A stretch of 64,000 nt of DNA from Juglans regia (Eukaryota; Streptophyta; Magnoliopsida; Fagales; Juglandaceae). Below are positions 35,713-47,857 of this stretch, in pieces. The notes beneath the pieces were generated by a model. The model saw only the letters and a program-made list of their open reading frames with translations, ran no database searches and had not been told where the DNA came from. The translations under genes and the position numbers were made by a program. Location of the stretch: assembly GCF_001411555.2 (NCBI RefSeq), contig NC_049904.1:32501370-32565369 (forward strand), given 5' to 3'. Each line of letters opens with the position of its first letter. Within the stretch, counting starts at the first letter, position 1.

Positions 35713-36278
35713 GAGCACTCTTATTGGATTAGCTAAAAGCTAAATCTAATGAGTATTTAGTTATTAAAGAGTAAAATATGCTCAGATTGAATTAGTCAAA
35801 TTTCAAATATTTAGAATTTATCTATAGTGACTTTCAAAAGTTTTTCCAAATTTGAAGGTTACTGTACATACATCAAATACATATTTTATTAATTATTTCT
35901 CTCTCCTTTTCTCTCTATCACATGTTTTATCACAATTAATATATTAATTTGACTTAGTGGTATATTAATTTAATAAGAACATGATTATGCATTAACATAT
36001 AATAAGTAGAATAATAAAATATGATAAAATTAAAAAAATTAAATATTTTTAAAATTATTAGTTATTCATTACCATATAATGAATAAATATATAATCTAAT
36101 GTGAAGATTTAATATGAATAACCAAAATTAAATTCATCTTATATTATTTTATTATTATATAATGAAAAAATAGTTATTCCAATGTGGAGATTTATGTGAA
36201 TAGAATAGTTAAAAGTCAAATTTATCTTATATTCATCAAAACTGTCATTTAACTTTGGTTAATCCAATAAGAGTGCTC
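35713..36278. mobile_element. Tourist-like (PIF/Harbinger-type) MITE, 566 bp
   Basis: The two ends are perfect 19-bp inverted repeats, GAGCACTCTTATTGGATTA. The trinucleotide TAA flanks both ends (35710-35712 and 36279-36281), matching the 3-bp TAA/TTA duplication of PIF/Harbinger elements. The interior is AT-rich with no coding capacity. The perfect inverted repeats suggest relatively recent activity. Confidence 0.85.
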
Positions 36279-36648
36279 TAAGAACGATAAGTACAATTTT
36301 TCATATTTGTATTGCATAGATTTTCTACTAAAAGGTGGATCTACTAATAAAAGTTATTAAAAAAATTACGCTTAAGAATTGTATTTAACATTACTCATTA
36401 TCAAAATCATTACTATGATAAATATATCGGCAAATATATTTTATGTATGTATAAATGGAAAATGTCACTCTCACCCACAGTGGCTACCCACAATTTTTGC
36501 CAAATGTTGTTTTAATGATTAATGATTAATAAAATATTGTTTAAGGAGTTTGTAATTTTTATTTTTATTTTTAAATGTTTAAAGAATTTAAAGAAATATT
36601 TAAAAAAAAAATTTACCTGTGAGGATTCTTGATGGTTGTAGCAGCCCC

Positions 36649-36680
<32 letters not shown>

Positions 36681-36716
36681 TATATCTTCATATATCTTAA
36701 AAGTATGTATAACATG

Positions 36717-36890
36717 AATAGTAATAAACAGTGATTACTGTTCACGTTAAAGTGTAATGAACAATGATTATTGTTCACGTTAAAAGCCAACAGTATTGAA
36801 CAGTTATTATTGTTCACATTAAAAGGCAACAGTGATTACTGTTCAGGAATCACTGTTCACGTAAAAGCCAACATTAATAAACAGTGATTG
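36717..36890. repeat. Tandem array of ~39-bp units containing a near-palindrome
   Basis: Four to five imperfect units share AACAGTGATTACTGTTCACG followed by TTAAA. The core AACAGTGATTACTGTT is itself nearly self-complementary. A (TA)n run at about 36663-36685 lies just upstream. Translation of this array gives only a spurious Asn-rich ORF. Confidence 0.7.
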
Positions 36891-37144
36891 GAAAAAATAA
36901 GATTTGAGATTTTAAATCTTAACCCTTCATCTTGAATCTCTAGAATTGATCAAACAGTAGAGATTAAAACATTAAATTAAACAAACTTAAAATAGATAAT
37001 TAAAATATAAATTCAACTTTAATTTATAAAATACTAATCTTTTATCCTTAATAACAAATAGAATTTTGTTAAATATTTTTAAGAGAATAAAATCATATAA
37101 ATAATTAGAGTTTTTAATATAATTTAAATCTCATAATATTTTTA

Positions 37145-37380
37145 GTAGTAATACTTACATGAAAAAATCTACACAACTTCTTATTATTCACATAACCTCC
37201 ACACGCCACATTTTTTTTAATTTTTATTATTTTTTTCTTTTATCAAATATTTAATATATGAATAATAAATAGAATAATTAAATTAGTTTAAAAATAATAA
37301 ACTAAAAAAAAATTAAAAATTTAAAAAAATATGGTGTATAGAGGTTAAAAGGAAGTGTAGCACTACTCTACCCACCATAT
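37145..37380. mobile_element. MITE with CTACACAACTTC-type ends
   Basis: The left part has CTACACAACTTC and ACCTCCACACGCCAC. The right part has the inverse, GGTGTATAGAGGTT and GGAAGTGTAG. The core includes TTTTTCTTTTATCAAATATT, which recurs inverted in the element at 53330-53575. Exact ends and target duplication unresolved. Confidence 0.55.
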
Positions 37381-37604
37381 CATCACAATATGATGTCGGG
37401 AATTTTAGAGTGTGTACACACTACATAATTTTTTTAAAAAAGAGTAAATTTTATTATGAAAAAATTATTATTTTTTACATATTAATCATTTCTTTATTTT
37501 ATTTTTTTTCAAAAAAATTACACGTATAGCGTTTGTGTAATCTATCATTTCTCTTTATTATTATTACGACAAAAGTTATACACTAGTAAACGACACTGAA
37601 TAAC

Positions 37605-38137
37605 TAAGAGTGACAATATGTGACACGACTCATTAATTCAACACGAATACGATACAATAAAAGCGGGTTAATGTTTAGTCTTAACGGATTCGGATTAAAA
37701 CGGATTGACCCGTTAAGATACAATTGCTTAACAGGTCAACCCGTTAAGAAAGTTAAAGTTACAATTATACCCTTACACCTAAAAATAAAATTATTGGGAT
37801 TTTAATTTCAATATTTTTATTGTTTGGATTGTAATTTTTAACTTGTAGTTAATTTTATATTTTTTTATATATATTGTGATTTTAAAATTTATATAAAATT
37901 ATGCTAAATTTAACTAGGTCAAACAGGTTAGGTTAATTTTAGGTTTGTTCAACCCATATACATAAATGGATCAAAACGGATTGACACGACACGATCCATT
38001 ATGTTAATGAATCGTGTTAGACTTAAAATTTTGATACGATAAGTTTAACAAGTCGGGTTGAAGTTAACCTATATATTATAATATATATGTATTAACATAA
38101 TACGAATACGAACCGTTAACATGATTTGACACCCCTA
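37605..38137. mobile_element. hAT-like non-autonomous element (533 bp) with 8-bp target duplication
   Basis: Starts TAAGAGTGACA and ends GACACCCCTA, imperfect inverse of TAGGGGTGTC. The flanks are TGAATAAC (37597-37604) and CAAATAAC (38138-38145), an 8-bp duplication with two changed bases, as expected for an old hAT insertion. The interior is rich in CGGATTGACCCG and GGTCAACCCG motifs and has no transposase ORF. Confidence 0.75.
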
Positions 38138-38206
38138 CAAATAACAATACTTTCTGTGAATTCTTTATGGTATATAGGAAATTCCTTGTATCTACTCCCC
38201 TATCAG

Positions 38207-38381
38207 TAGGGGCGGAATTACCTTATGGCTTGGCCCCCCAAAATTTTTAAAATTTAATAAAAATTAAGTTTTAGAAGGTGTTTTTATAAAGTGGACTATA
38301 TAAAAATTAGTATTTGATCACTCCAAATTTTTTTTTTTTTAACTTAGTCCCCCCAAACTAGATTTTCTGGTTCCGCCCCTG
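38207..38381. mobile_element. hAT-like MITE (175 bp) with perfect 8-bp target duplication
   Basis: Starts TAGGGGCGGAA and ends TTCCGCCCCTG, giving the CAGGGGCGGA-type ends common in hAT elements. A perfect duplication CCTATCAG flanks both sides (38199-38206 and 38382-38389). It is inserted only 69 bases from the preceding hAT-like element. Confidence 0.88.
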
Positions 38382-38599
38382 CCTATCAGAGGAGAAAATT
38401 AAAGACTGTTTGTTAGCCGACCACCCATTGTAATTAAAGGATTCCTTTTGTCTAGGATATTCTAATCTTTGTTCTTGTCATTCCATACGACTCCAGGCCA
38501 GCTACTTCGATAGCGCATACACAACACCGTACATAGAATGCAAATAAATAATTACAAGCCGCATATCGAAAAGGTTGGAATCTAAGGAGAAAGGCTTGA

Positions 38600-39420
38600 G
38601 AAAAGGCAGTAGGTGTAGATATTTTCTTATCAGATTTTTAATCTGTGCAATTCGGTTCTGTTATAAAAAGGTTATAAAAGATTTATTTATAACGGATAAA
38701 ACTCAATATTTTGTGATAAAAACGTTCTGTTTCCTTTAAGATAAAACAACCAGTTTTATTCACCCAAAACAGAAGATAATAAAATCACAAGGATCGCAGT
38801 TTGATAATGTTCACGACCAAAGAAACATCAATACCACCATTTCTGTACAGATTACTAATATATCACAATATGCACATAAACATAACAAGAATCATAATCA
38901 GTGAGCAAGAATAAAGAAAATATAGAGATATGGGAAAGAACACACCGATATACGTGGTTCGACCCTAATGGTCTACGTCCACGGTAGGAATGGCCTCAGA
39001 AAAGCCACAGAGATCTTTATTGATGAACAGTACTTCACAGAGAAGCCTAAGTACATTAGAGTTACAATGCCCTCACTGGAAACCCAAGAAATCGCACAGA
39101 TTTCTTCCCAAATAAGCAAACCCTAACTCACCCTTCTCTCTGCTCTCTCTCTCTCGAAACCAGCCGTCAACAGAGAATGAATACACTCTAGGGTTACAAG
39201 GCAAAAGAGATATATATATATATATATATCTTGCAACAGATTCAGCCACGTGTCAAGATCCAAAGGACTAGGGTTAGCACCGCCTGAATGAAGTCACGAG
39301 CTCCCCTCACGTGCATCAAGTGAATCTGTTTTAACAGTTTCAACGGTAGAGATCAAGCCAACACAGCATATTAATTAATCACTCCAATGAGAACATATCA
39401 GAAAGTAAATGAAGCAGTAA
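38600..39420 (-). mobile_element. LTR-like segment, probably minus orientation
   Basis: Read on the minus strand, the segment has an LTR-like order: a U3-like part, a TATA-rich block ((TA)n at about 39211-39228), an AATAAAG signal near 39020, then CCGTGGACGTAGACCATTAG and GAACCACGTATAT, a motif pair I associate with plant LTR R/U5 regions. No coding region is attached. TG/CA ends and target duplication could not be fixed, so the limits are approximate. Confidence 0.45.
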
Positions 39421-39828
39421 ATACAATGTATTGACATACATATTACAGGTTCGGTTGCTATTCATGTCGATCTATATACACTATTTTTTATATTGTCGGA
39501 ATCTAATAAGAGCTCCCGTTTCAAAAATTGTCTATTTATAAGTAGATCTATTTATCGAAATCTAGATGTATTTAACATAAGTAGTGGGAATACAATATTT
39601 CTTTCGTACTAACTTACGAGCAAAAGCAATATTAGACTTGGGGGCATTCAATTGGGATTTCTTTTAAATTTTTTATTTTTAATAAGTTATTTTTTTATTA
39701 AAATTATTATTATTTTATTAAAATATGTTTATTTTTATTATAAATAATTATTATCATCGTAAATAATTTGTCATAAATAATCATTTTTTCATATTAAATT
39801 TTTGTTCGCAAAATCCACTATCCAAATG

Positions 39829-41418
39829 TTTTATGCAATAATGCATTTGGTTTTTTCTCGGGTTGAGATTGAGACTTGTGAGGGAGGGACCCATCCTAGA
39901 AGGGCCCAGGCTCAAGAAAGGCCAATCCCATGAACTCAAGGCCCAAAGGAAAAACACTTCCGTCATTTAAGAGCCCAGGCCAGAGAATCACGTGCTGAGC
40001 CCGTGGCTATAAACTTATTCGGAAAGACCTTTTAGCGCCGAGCTCGGATGTGCCAATAGGATCATCTTAAGACTCAGCAACCTACCGAGACCTACCGTAG
40101 GATGTCGGGCTCAACGCCCAGTTGCACACGGACAACTGAATGAGCTCAGTCACAAACCCGTCAAACTCAAGGGACGCCGCACTCAAATGCAGGTGTTAGG
40201 AAACCAGACACGTAACGACGCAAGCGCACCCCACGTACGAAGGACCGCTCGCCCACGACCTGACATCCAACTCTGGTAGGAAGCGGCAGGACAGGCCTTG
40301 CACGGTTGACACCTGACATGCCATGACCTCTCAGCAGCAGGACAAGCCTAGCACGGCTGACACACTGTGGCATCAGGAAATGAGTGACAATAGGTCTAAC
40401 ACCTGACACGCCACGACTTCTATCGGCAGCAAGACTCGTATCATGTATAAATAATGAGCATCCCTTTTATGGGAGCTCTCTCTTAACTTTTGATTATTTT
40501 AATTATTCATCGGAGTATTTCCTAGAGAATTGTCTACTGACTTTGGCATCGGAGTGACCCTAAACATCACCGGAGCCATTTTTCCTTGTTTTCAGGTGAC
40601 GTGAGCTTGGTTATTGCGAAATAGTTCAGACTGCAAAACATGACATCCACAAAACTGATTCTCAAATATTTGTTAATTGGCTCATCAATGGTGATTGTAA
40701 TATATGATATTTAGAAGATTTCCAGGATAAATTACATATTTATTTGAATTGTATGGAGTATAGAATAAGACGTGTTTTTCAGGAATGTAATGTTGTGGCT
40801 TACCTTTTTGCCTATTGGGGAGCTCATGGTTCTAATTTCGACTGGTATGGAGATAACTTGCTACCTAGTAGTCTCAGAGGTTTTTTTTGCTTTGACAAAA
40901 TTGATCTCCCTTATTTGTAGATTTCGTAAGGAATTCCCTGGTACGTAATTTTTCTGATTTATTTGCTCCTTTAATCTTTACTTGTATGTGTTTTATTTGT
41001 AGGTTTAAATATTTTGTCCAGGGTTGGCATTAAGGGTGTGTTTGGATGTTGAAGTGAGTTGAGTTGAGATGATAAAATATTGTTAGAATATTATTTTTTA
41101 ATATTATTATTATTTTAGGATTTGAAAAAATTAAATTATTTATTATATTTTGTGTTGGGATTTGAAAAAGTTGTAATGATGAGTTGAAAAAGTATAGTTT
41201 TGGACTATTGTATTTTTATTAAACCTCTGTTTTGTAATTAGGATGTCTTAGTCATTTTGATGTTTGGGGTTTGATTCTTTCCTTATTTATTAAAATGTAT
41301 CCTCAGGTATTTTATTGTAATCATGGTTTTATTTCGTCATGAGTTACAGCTATCAATAAAATTAAGATACCGTCATTTTTCTAAAAAAATAATAAAAAAA
41401 TAAATTTTATGCAATAAT
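39829..41418 (+). mobile_element. Composite retro-insertion: GC-rich LTR-like part plus LINE RNase H tail, 14-bp duplication
   Basis: The same 14 bases TTTTATGCAATAAT stand at 39829-39842 and 41405-41418, bounding ~1.56 kb that ends in an A-rich tail. From about 40610 the plus strand encodes the end of a LINE RNase H domain (GYCEIVQTAKHDIHKTDSQ, VNWLINGDCNI, a stop, then LEDFQDKLHIYLN, RRVFQECNVVAYLF, LPSSLRGFFCFDKIDLPYL), decayed by stops. Upstream (39860-40600) the DNA is unusually GC-rich and LTR-like, with TATAAATAATGAGC near 40445 and TGACTTTGGCATCGGAGTG near 40540. A CGTTTGGATA-family MITE copy (41033-41200) interrupts the LINE 3' UTR. How the GC-rich part joined the LINE is unresolved. 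Confidence 0.6.
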
Positions 41419-41479
41419 TATTAGTTGGTCTATTATTCTCGCTATTGAGGAAATCGACATTAATTAAATATAACAACAA

Positions 41480-42260
41480 AAATAAGGCTATAATCGAGCC
41501 GAGCCGGGCTTTGGCTTGCCGAGCTCGGCTTGACTCAAAATACTCGAGTTCGAGCTCGAGATTTTTTTTTATTTTATTTTTTGTTCGAGTTCAACTCGAT
41601 AAGCTTAATTCTAAACTCGAGCTCGAGCTCGAGCTCGTCTCACAAACGAGTTCGAGTTGAGTCGAGCTTGAGTTCGAATTATTTATTTTTTGAATAAGAT
41701 TTAATAATTAATAAATAAAAAAATAAAAAATCTAATATTGAATTTATACAACTAACAAGTAGAACCTCTATTGAATTATAAAATTTTTAAAAAATTATAA
41801 ATAATTAATATTTAACTAGTTGATATTTATCCAAAATAATAATATATTATATGCCTACATATATTATTAATACATACACTTAATATAATAGAATATATCT
41901 ATTTCATATATGGTTCACACATACTAGTATATGAAATTATTAAATTTTATCGACTAATTATTATACAAATTATATAATATATTTATGAAGTATATTCATT
42001 ATATAGACATAACCAATTAGATTACATATTATAAATTTAATTATAAAAGTGATATGCTTATATTATTAGCTAATACATATATATATGTATATATACATAG
42101 GTGTATGCATATATTTATCAATATATGAATGAGTTTTAATCGAGTCGAGCTAACGAGTCGACTTGAGCATAAACGTGCGGGCTTTAACGAGCCTTAGCTG
42201 AGTCAAGTCGAGTTTTGTCGCGTATGTATCATTTACAAATCGAACGGATTATCGAACAGA
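41480..42260. repeat. Dispersed repeat rich in CGAGCTCG motifs
   Basis: Two clusters of CGAGCTCG, GAGTCGAGC and CGAGTTCGAG words (about 41490-41670 and 42130-42230) flank an AT-rich core, giving a loosely inverted structure. A perfect 20-bp palindrome made of CGAGCT units lies at 41618-41637. No coding capacity. The limits are approximate. Confidence 0.5.
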
Positions 42261-42829
42261 TTAATTCATTTACAATCCTAAACAAAAATATCGATTTTTC
42301 ATGATCTTCAGAATATAACAAAATAAATTATTCAATTTGAGAATTAAATAATCATGTTAAAGTTTAAGGAATAAATTGGTTGAGTTTTTTATATTCTTGT
42401 TTATTTTTTAAATGAAATATAAAACAATGATAGTTAATTTATTTATTGAGCCATAAAGAAAACAATAAATAATTGACTACTTAAAATATAAAAACGTGGT
42501 TTTTTTGGGGGCTAGCTGAACAAATTCAATTCGGTTTCGTGTCATTGTCTAGGTGGAGTTAGTAGTAGGGTGTCATTAAGTGAGATCTGTCACCTATATA
42601 TAATGCATAATAAATATTAACTAGAATATCGTGGGAAATCAAATGTCGACGGCTGCAAAGCAGAGTTGGTTGTTGATGGAGATGGATGTTAGACCATTGA
42701 TTAAGAAAGAACTTCTCTCGATCTCTCCGTCTATTAATTGGAATTTATGTGGTGGGATGGTGTTGAGTCTTGACCATAACAATAAGTACAAAAGATATTT
42801 ATAAGGATATAACCGTCGCCTAATTATTT

Positions 42830-43800
42830 AAAAAATAAAAAAATAAAATATGAGATATATATAAAAGAAAATTAATTTTTTAATAATAAATTTTATTTTT
42901 TTTTAAATAATTATGCCATGTTTATGATTGTATATAAATTACTCAATAATAATAATAATAATAATAATAAAAGAGTGTTGCTTAAAAATTAGTATTACAA
43001 AAGGTATCATGAAGAGGAGTTGTTGGAGCATGCAGAAACCATAATTCCTAATGATATGAGAAAGAGAGGTTGGTTGGAGGGGGTCCCTAGCTATAATCTC
43101 TTTTAAGTTACAAAGGCAGTGATGTTACAACAACACATGAAGAACCATAGACCAACAAAAACAATTAATGCTAGTTATATATATATATATATATATTGAG
43201 ATGATCAGAAACAATTAATACATGAAGTTTTATTTAATCTGTTTGTTTATTTATTTATTTTCACGTGCTACAATGATGAGCATTCAAAACCAATTCAATG
43301 GTCAAATTAATTAAGACGGTTCATCTCTTTGATATGAATAATGCTAGTTATACTTTTAGAGTGCGTATGTTTTGTGTTTTTTTTTTTTTAAGAAAAATGA
43401 GATCTATTATTAAAAATAAATAAATTTTATAATATTTACCAATTATTTTCAAATAAAGTTTTAAGAATGTAAATATTATTTATCCTTTATTAAATGCTAA
43501 CGAGCTAGCCTGCCTCTTCACTCACAGTTTAAGTGTTTTTATTTGTCTACTATTTGAATGGACAGCTACTAAAACTATACTACATCCACAAATATGATTA
43601 GACACGATAAATTAAACTTGTTTATAGAAGAATAATGATAGCTACAGTCTAAAATGTACACGATTTTTATAATATGTGGGTCCCACAAAAAAAAATAATT
43701 TTTCACACTTTTTCATAATAAAATCTAATTTTTTATAAAAGTACTATGTGAGATTTGTGCATTTGAGGATTGTATATATAATTTCTCTTTATAAAAATGA
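42830..43800. other. Cluster of AT-rich MITE relics and simple repeats
   Basis: Three stretches (about 42830-42950, 43350-43480 and 43625-43800) share TTAATAATAAATTTTAT-like cores and ATAATGCTA/AATGATAGC ends, suggesting relics of one MITE family. Also present are an (AAT)n run near 42945-42970 and a (TA)n run at about 43173-43197. No gene recognised. Confidence 0.4.
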
Positions 43801-44070
43801 TATTTTGGACCTCTTGGGCCGTCTTGGTTGCTGAGCTGGTAGTGAAGACCAAACTTGGGCCTAAACAGAAAAAGGCCCAACTAGAATGGATCATTCCGTT
43901 GTAAGAAATTACAAGCAATGGACCGGAGTCAATGTAGGCCTGTCGAAGCAAAATGGGCCCCCGCACAAAGAGCGAGAATGGTAGTTCGTCCAGCTCGAGC
44001 CATTCGAGTGCCTGTGGCTAGCAAGCAGACTGTTAGGTACCTCTTCCCAGGAAAGAAAGAAAGAAAGGAG

Positions 44071-44198
44071 AAAAAATATAATATATAAAAAGGGAAAAAA
44101 AGAAGAAAAAAGAAGGTCGTGAGCAAAGCGGTGATTACACTCGGTTTGTGAGCTGCGTGTCCGTACCGACTCCGGAAACCCCAATGTCAATTCACGAG
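44071..44198 (+). promoter_or_regulatory. Candidate core promoter and first leader exon of RMC1
   Basis: TATATAAAAAGG near 44082-44093 is a good TATA box. The following ~100 bases end CACGAG|GTATTT, a donor at 44199. A TTACAG acceptor at 45666 would give a 5'-UTR intron of about 1.47 kb before the start ATG at 45765, with a MITE inside it. This is consensus-based inference. Confidence 0.45.
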
Positions 44199-45152
44199 GT
44201 ATTTTTCTGCCTTTCACAAATCATACTCGAAATAATTTCTCATCGACGATCACTTCCATAGCAAGGCAAAGCATGGGAAATTTTGTTTAGATTATGCTTT
44301 TAGTTAGTAATTTATTTCTATGTTTAGCGAATTCCGTTTAAGATTTCTGCCAACTGTTGTTGAGATTCAAGAAGTGCTCTAAAATGTCTAACGAGATAAT
44401 TTCACATGCAAATGCCATTGGTAGTCCGTCCCTGAAAAATAATTTGTTTACGAAGCATGATTAGTGCATTTTGAGCATTCCTTGCTTTTCTTTATTCAGG
44501 TTTATATAAGATAAAGATCCCGCAGAGACGACATTAATGTTTGTGTAGAAAATATATTGTAGCAAATGTGGTACAAGTAGAATGAATGTCGCATTCACAT
44601 AAGCTGCCATGTCGAAATTTTTTATGTATACTCTATTATGACAAACAGATGATGCGAGATGGTGCAAACGATTAGTATTCCCTTCATGAAAAAGGAATAT
44701 CAGTAAAATCTTTGTTAAACTAACATGTAAAAAAGTTCACAGCATGTTTTCTATAATTAATGCATTTTATTGAAGAGCTTAAAGGGATATAACCCAACTA
44801 CTATGGAAGTATACAAAAGGAAACATCCAACTAACAAGAAGAAAAAGAGCAAAAGTCTTTAAAGTCTAGAGAACTAGTAGGAAAAAAAAAGGTAATGCAT
44901 GTTACGTCCAACTAATAGTTTCTGTGCTTATTTTTTGTTTTTTAAATTTGAGAAACACTATAAACTATTTACCTTGAGCTGCTTTATATAAGTGTTTGGA
45001 ATCTGCTTGATGTACTAGTGCAAGATATTTCCTATTGATAGACTAAAGACTATGGAAGCTGTGCTGTGGCTAAGGTGCCAGAAGTTGAGCGAGATGTGTT
45101 TGAAAGAATCTCTTACACTAAAGAGTCATATTCAGAAAACGATATTGTATTA

Positions 45153-45334
45153 GTGCCTTTTGGATAGTGAGTTGAGATGAAAGTTGAATAAAATATTGTT
45201 AGAATATTATTTTTTAATATTATTATTGTTTTGAGATTTGAAAAAGTTTAATTGTTTATTATATTTTGTGTGTGAATTTGGAAAAATTGTAACGATGAGA
45301 TGAGATGAAACACTTATTACATCCAAACGGGGAA
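45153..45334. mobile_element. MITE of the CGTTTGGATA family in the RMC1 5'-UTR intron
   Basis: Left end CTTTTGGATAGTGAGTTGAG and right end ACATCCAAACGGGG, with the family core ATTATTTTTTAATATTATT and TTTGAAAAAGTTTAATTG. It shares its core almost base for base with the copy at 30945-31155. Confidence 0.68.
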
Positions 45335-45764
45335 TGTTGAAAGGAAGAAAAAAATTGTAACATGAGTAAAAAGGGGCCTTCCTGCGCTTTTCTTGTAGAA
45401 AAATTGACTTTTCCTTTTTCCTTACCTGAATAGCTTGAGGGAAAGGTTTAACTGTGTAATCTGTTGTCGTCACTATATTGCAATGTATATTGAATGCCGC
45501 CAGCACCATGTGTAAACATTGGAGGCAGTGGTTGGAAGCATGCAGAAAGGAAGTGTTTCATTCATCAACTACAAAATAGAATGTATTTGTTTTCTCTAAG
45601 GCGTTATGCTCCTTCGCATCCCTTATTATGATGTTCCAGTGATGTTGTCTTTTCTATTCCTTACAGTGTACTTTGAGAGTATAAATTTAGTTAGTTAAAG
45701 ATTGTTTGCTCCAGTACTTGCCATAATTTGCCATCTTCTCAAGGTCAAAAGTTGGCCAGGGGAG

Positions 45765-47817
45765 ATGTCTGGGAAAGCATCAAGTTCACAGTCTAGTGTT
45801 GGTTTGAGTGGACCTGGTGGCCTGTCACATGTTTATATCCAATATCCACCCCTACAATGCGACATTTCTGGATCAAGGGGGTTATTCTATGATGATGGAA
45901 ATAAGTTACTACTCTCCCCAACACTCGATCAGGTAATAAGAAGAACTCAAATAAAGTGCTCCTGTACTTGCATCTGAAAGATTTGGCCTTTTTTGAATCA
46001 CATTCAAATAATTCCATCAGATTTTAATTTTGTGCTCCTATTCAAAGGATATGGTGTCTTATTTGATTTTTCTCACCATTTCTCTTTTTATAATAGGTCT
46101 TCTCGTGGAAAACTATGCCATTTTCTCCTCTTGTTGCCCCTACCTCTGATACGATAAGTGAGGGGCCCATCTTATCTATCCGGTATTCTTTAGACGCGAA
46201 GTTTATTGCAATCCAACGGTCTAATCGCGAGATACAGTTTTGGCATAGAGAAACTGGGGAAACTTTTAGCCAGAGGTGCAGATCAGAGTCAGAGAGTATT
46301 CTGGGTTTTTTTTGGACAGATTGTCCATTATGTGATATTGTATTTGTAAAGACCAGGTAAGGGAAGTTTTGATATGCTTCGTGTGAATGGTGAAGAATGA
46401 AGGCATTACCTTGAACTGATTAACTATCATTGTTATCATTATGAATTTGATACTGATTGACATCACTGCACGGTTTCTCTCCATCTCCACCTTGCCCACC
46501 CCCTGTTTATATTCCTGCATTTTTATTTTCATTTGTTTTTTCCCCCGGGGGGAGCAATAGTTTTCAACTAAATTTGGATTTTTTTTTTCTCTTTTGTCTT
46601 ACTGAGTGGAGTAATATTACAGTGGGCTGGACTTGTTTGCATACAATTCTGAATCAAAATCGCTTCATTTGGTGGAGACAAGGAAATTGAATGTCTGCTG
46701 GTATGTTTACACCCATGAAAGTCGCTTGGTTCTTCTTGCTTCTGGAATGCAGTGCAAGACCTTCAGCGGATTTCAGGTATGTGTTACCTTTGCCAATTTT
46801 AGCTTACAACGCCTTTGGTCCTTGCCAATGTATGTTTTATTTGATAGGCTGGATTGGTGTATCGGAAAAATGGACTAGGAAACTGGTTTCAAAAACCTCC
46901 AGTCGCTCTGATATATGCAGTTTAGATATGGTTCTGAAACCGACTTTATGGTTTTATTTAGAAGCAGAAGTTGAAGAAGAACTCTTCATTATTTCATTTC
47001 CATAGGATCTTAAACTGTCCATCCAAAATATCTTACTTTTATTCTGCTCCAAAACTGATATTAGTTGGGGAATCCTTGAATCATCCTCTATAGACGTGTC
47101 TCCTTCAAAGCAATGCATATGATCATTTCAATGTGCAACATTTAGGTTATCATTCTCATCTGGTATTGTGATGTTAGTTTAGGGTTTGGTGTTTCATCTT
47201 CTTTCACTACCTTAAGATGGATACCTGCATGGGCAGCTCTTTTTTTTTTTTTTCTATTTTTTTTTTCTAAGTAGCTGTGTTATACTTGTAAATCATACTT
47301 CTATAAAGCAAAATACGATAATGGCAAGACCGCTTACATATTTAAATAAAAAATGGTGCAACCATGTGCATGCAAATCTTAATCAATGAACATTTGGTCG
47401 ACCAACTTCTTTTACCTGAATCTTCTATCATCTGACATGGTTAACATTTCTTCTACTTAGCTTTCATCTGCGGGGATTATTCGTTTGCCAAGATTCGAGA
47501 TGGCAATGGCTAAACCTGAGGCTAACAGTAAGCCTGTCCTAGCTGCTGAAGATATCTATATTATTACGGTGTAGGTGCCAGTTGTTTTGTTTCTCTTGCA
47601 AATATATCTATTTTGTTAGTCATTAAGGTGCATCCTAGTGGTCTATGGGCGGGCTTGAGATGAACTGTAGACTCAGACATCCTGGGCTCAATTAAGCACT
47701 AGGATTTTCCACAGATTACTTGATATACTGTTTTCATGGGTGAGGTCATGCATCCGGGGTTTACTCTCCAAGGGTTGGTCTAAAGGGTCCTGCCTTGGTG
47801 AGGTTCCACAGTGTGTG

Positions 47818-47857
<40 letters not shown>

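Noticed and set aside
36450..36650. Possible MITE beginning near TCACTCTCACCCACAGTGG
   Set aside because: No convincing inverted end or target duplication was found.
36717..36890. CRISPR-like regular repeats
   Set aside because: Direct tandem units without unique spacers in a plant genome; a satellite-like array, not CRISPR.
43909..44217. 102-residue minus-strand ORF over the RMC1 promoter and leader
   Set aside because: Composition-driven (Phe/Leu-rich from an A-rich strand); the plus strand carries a TATA box and leader donor instead.
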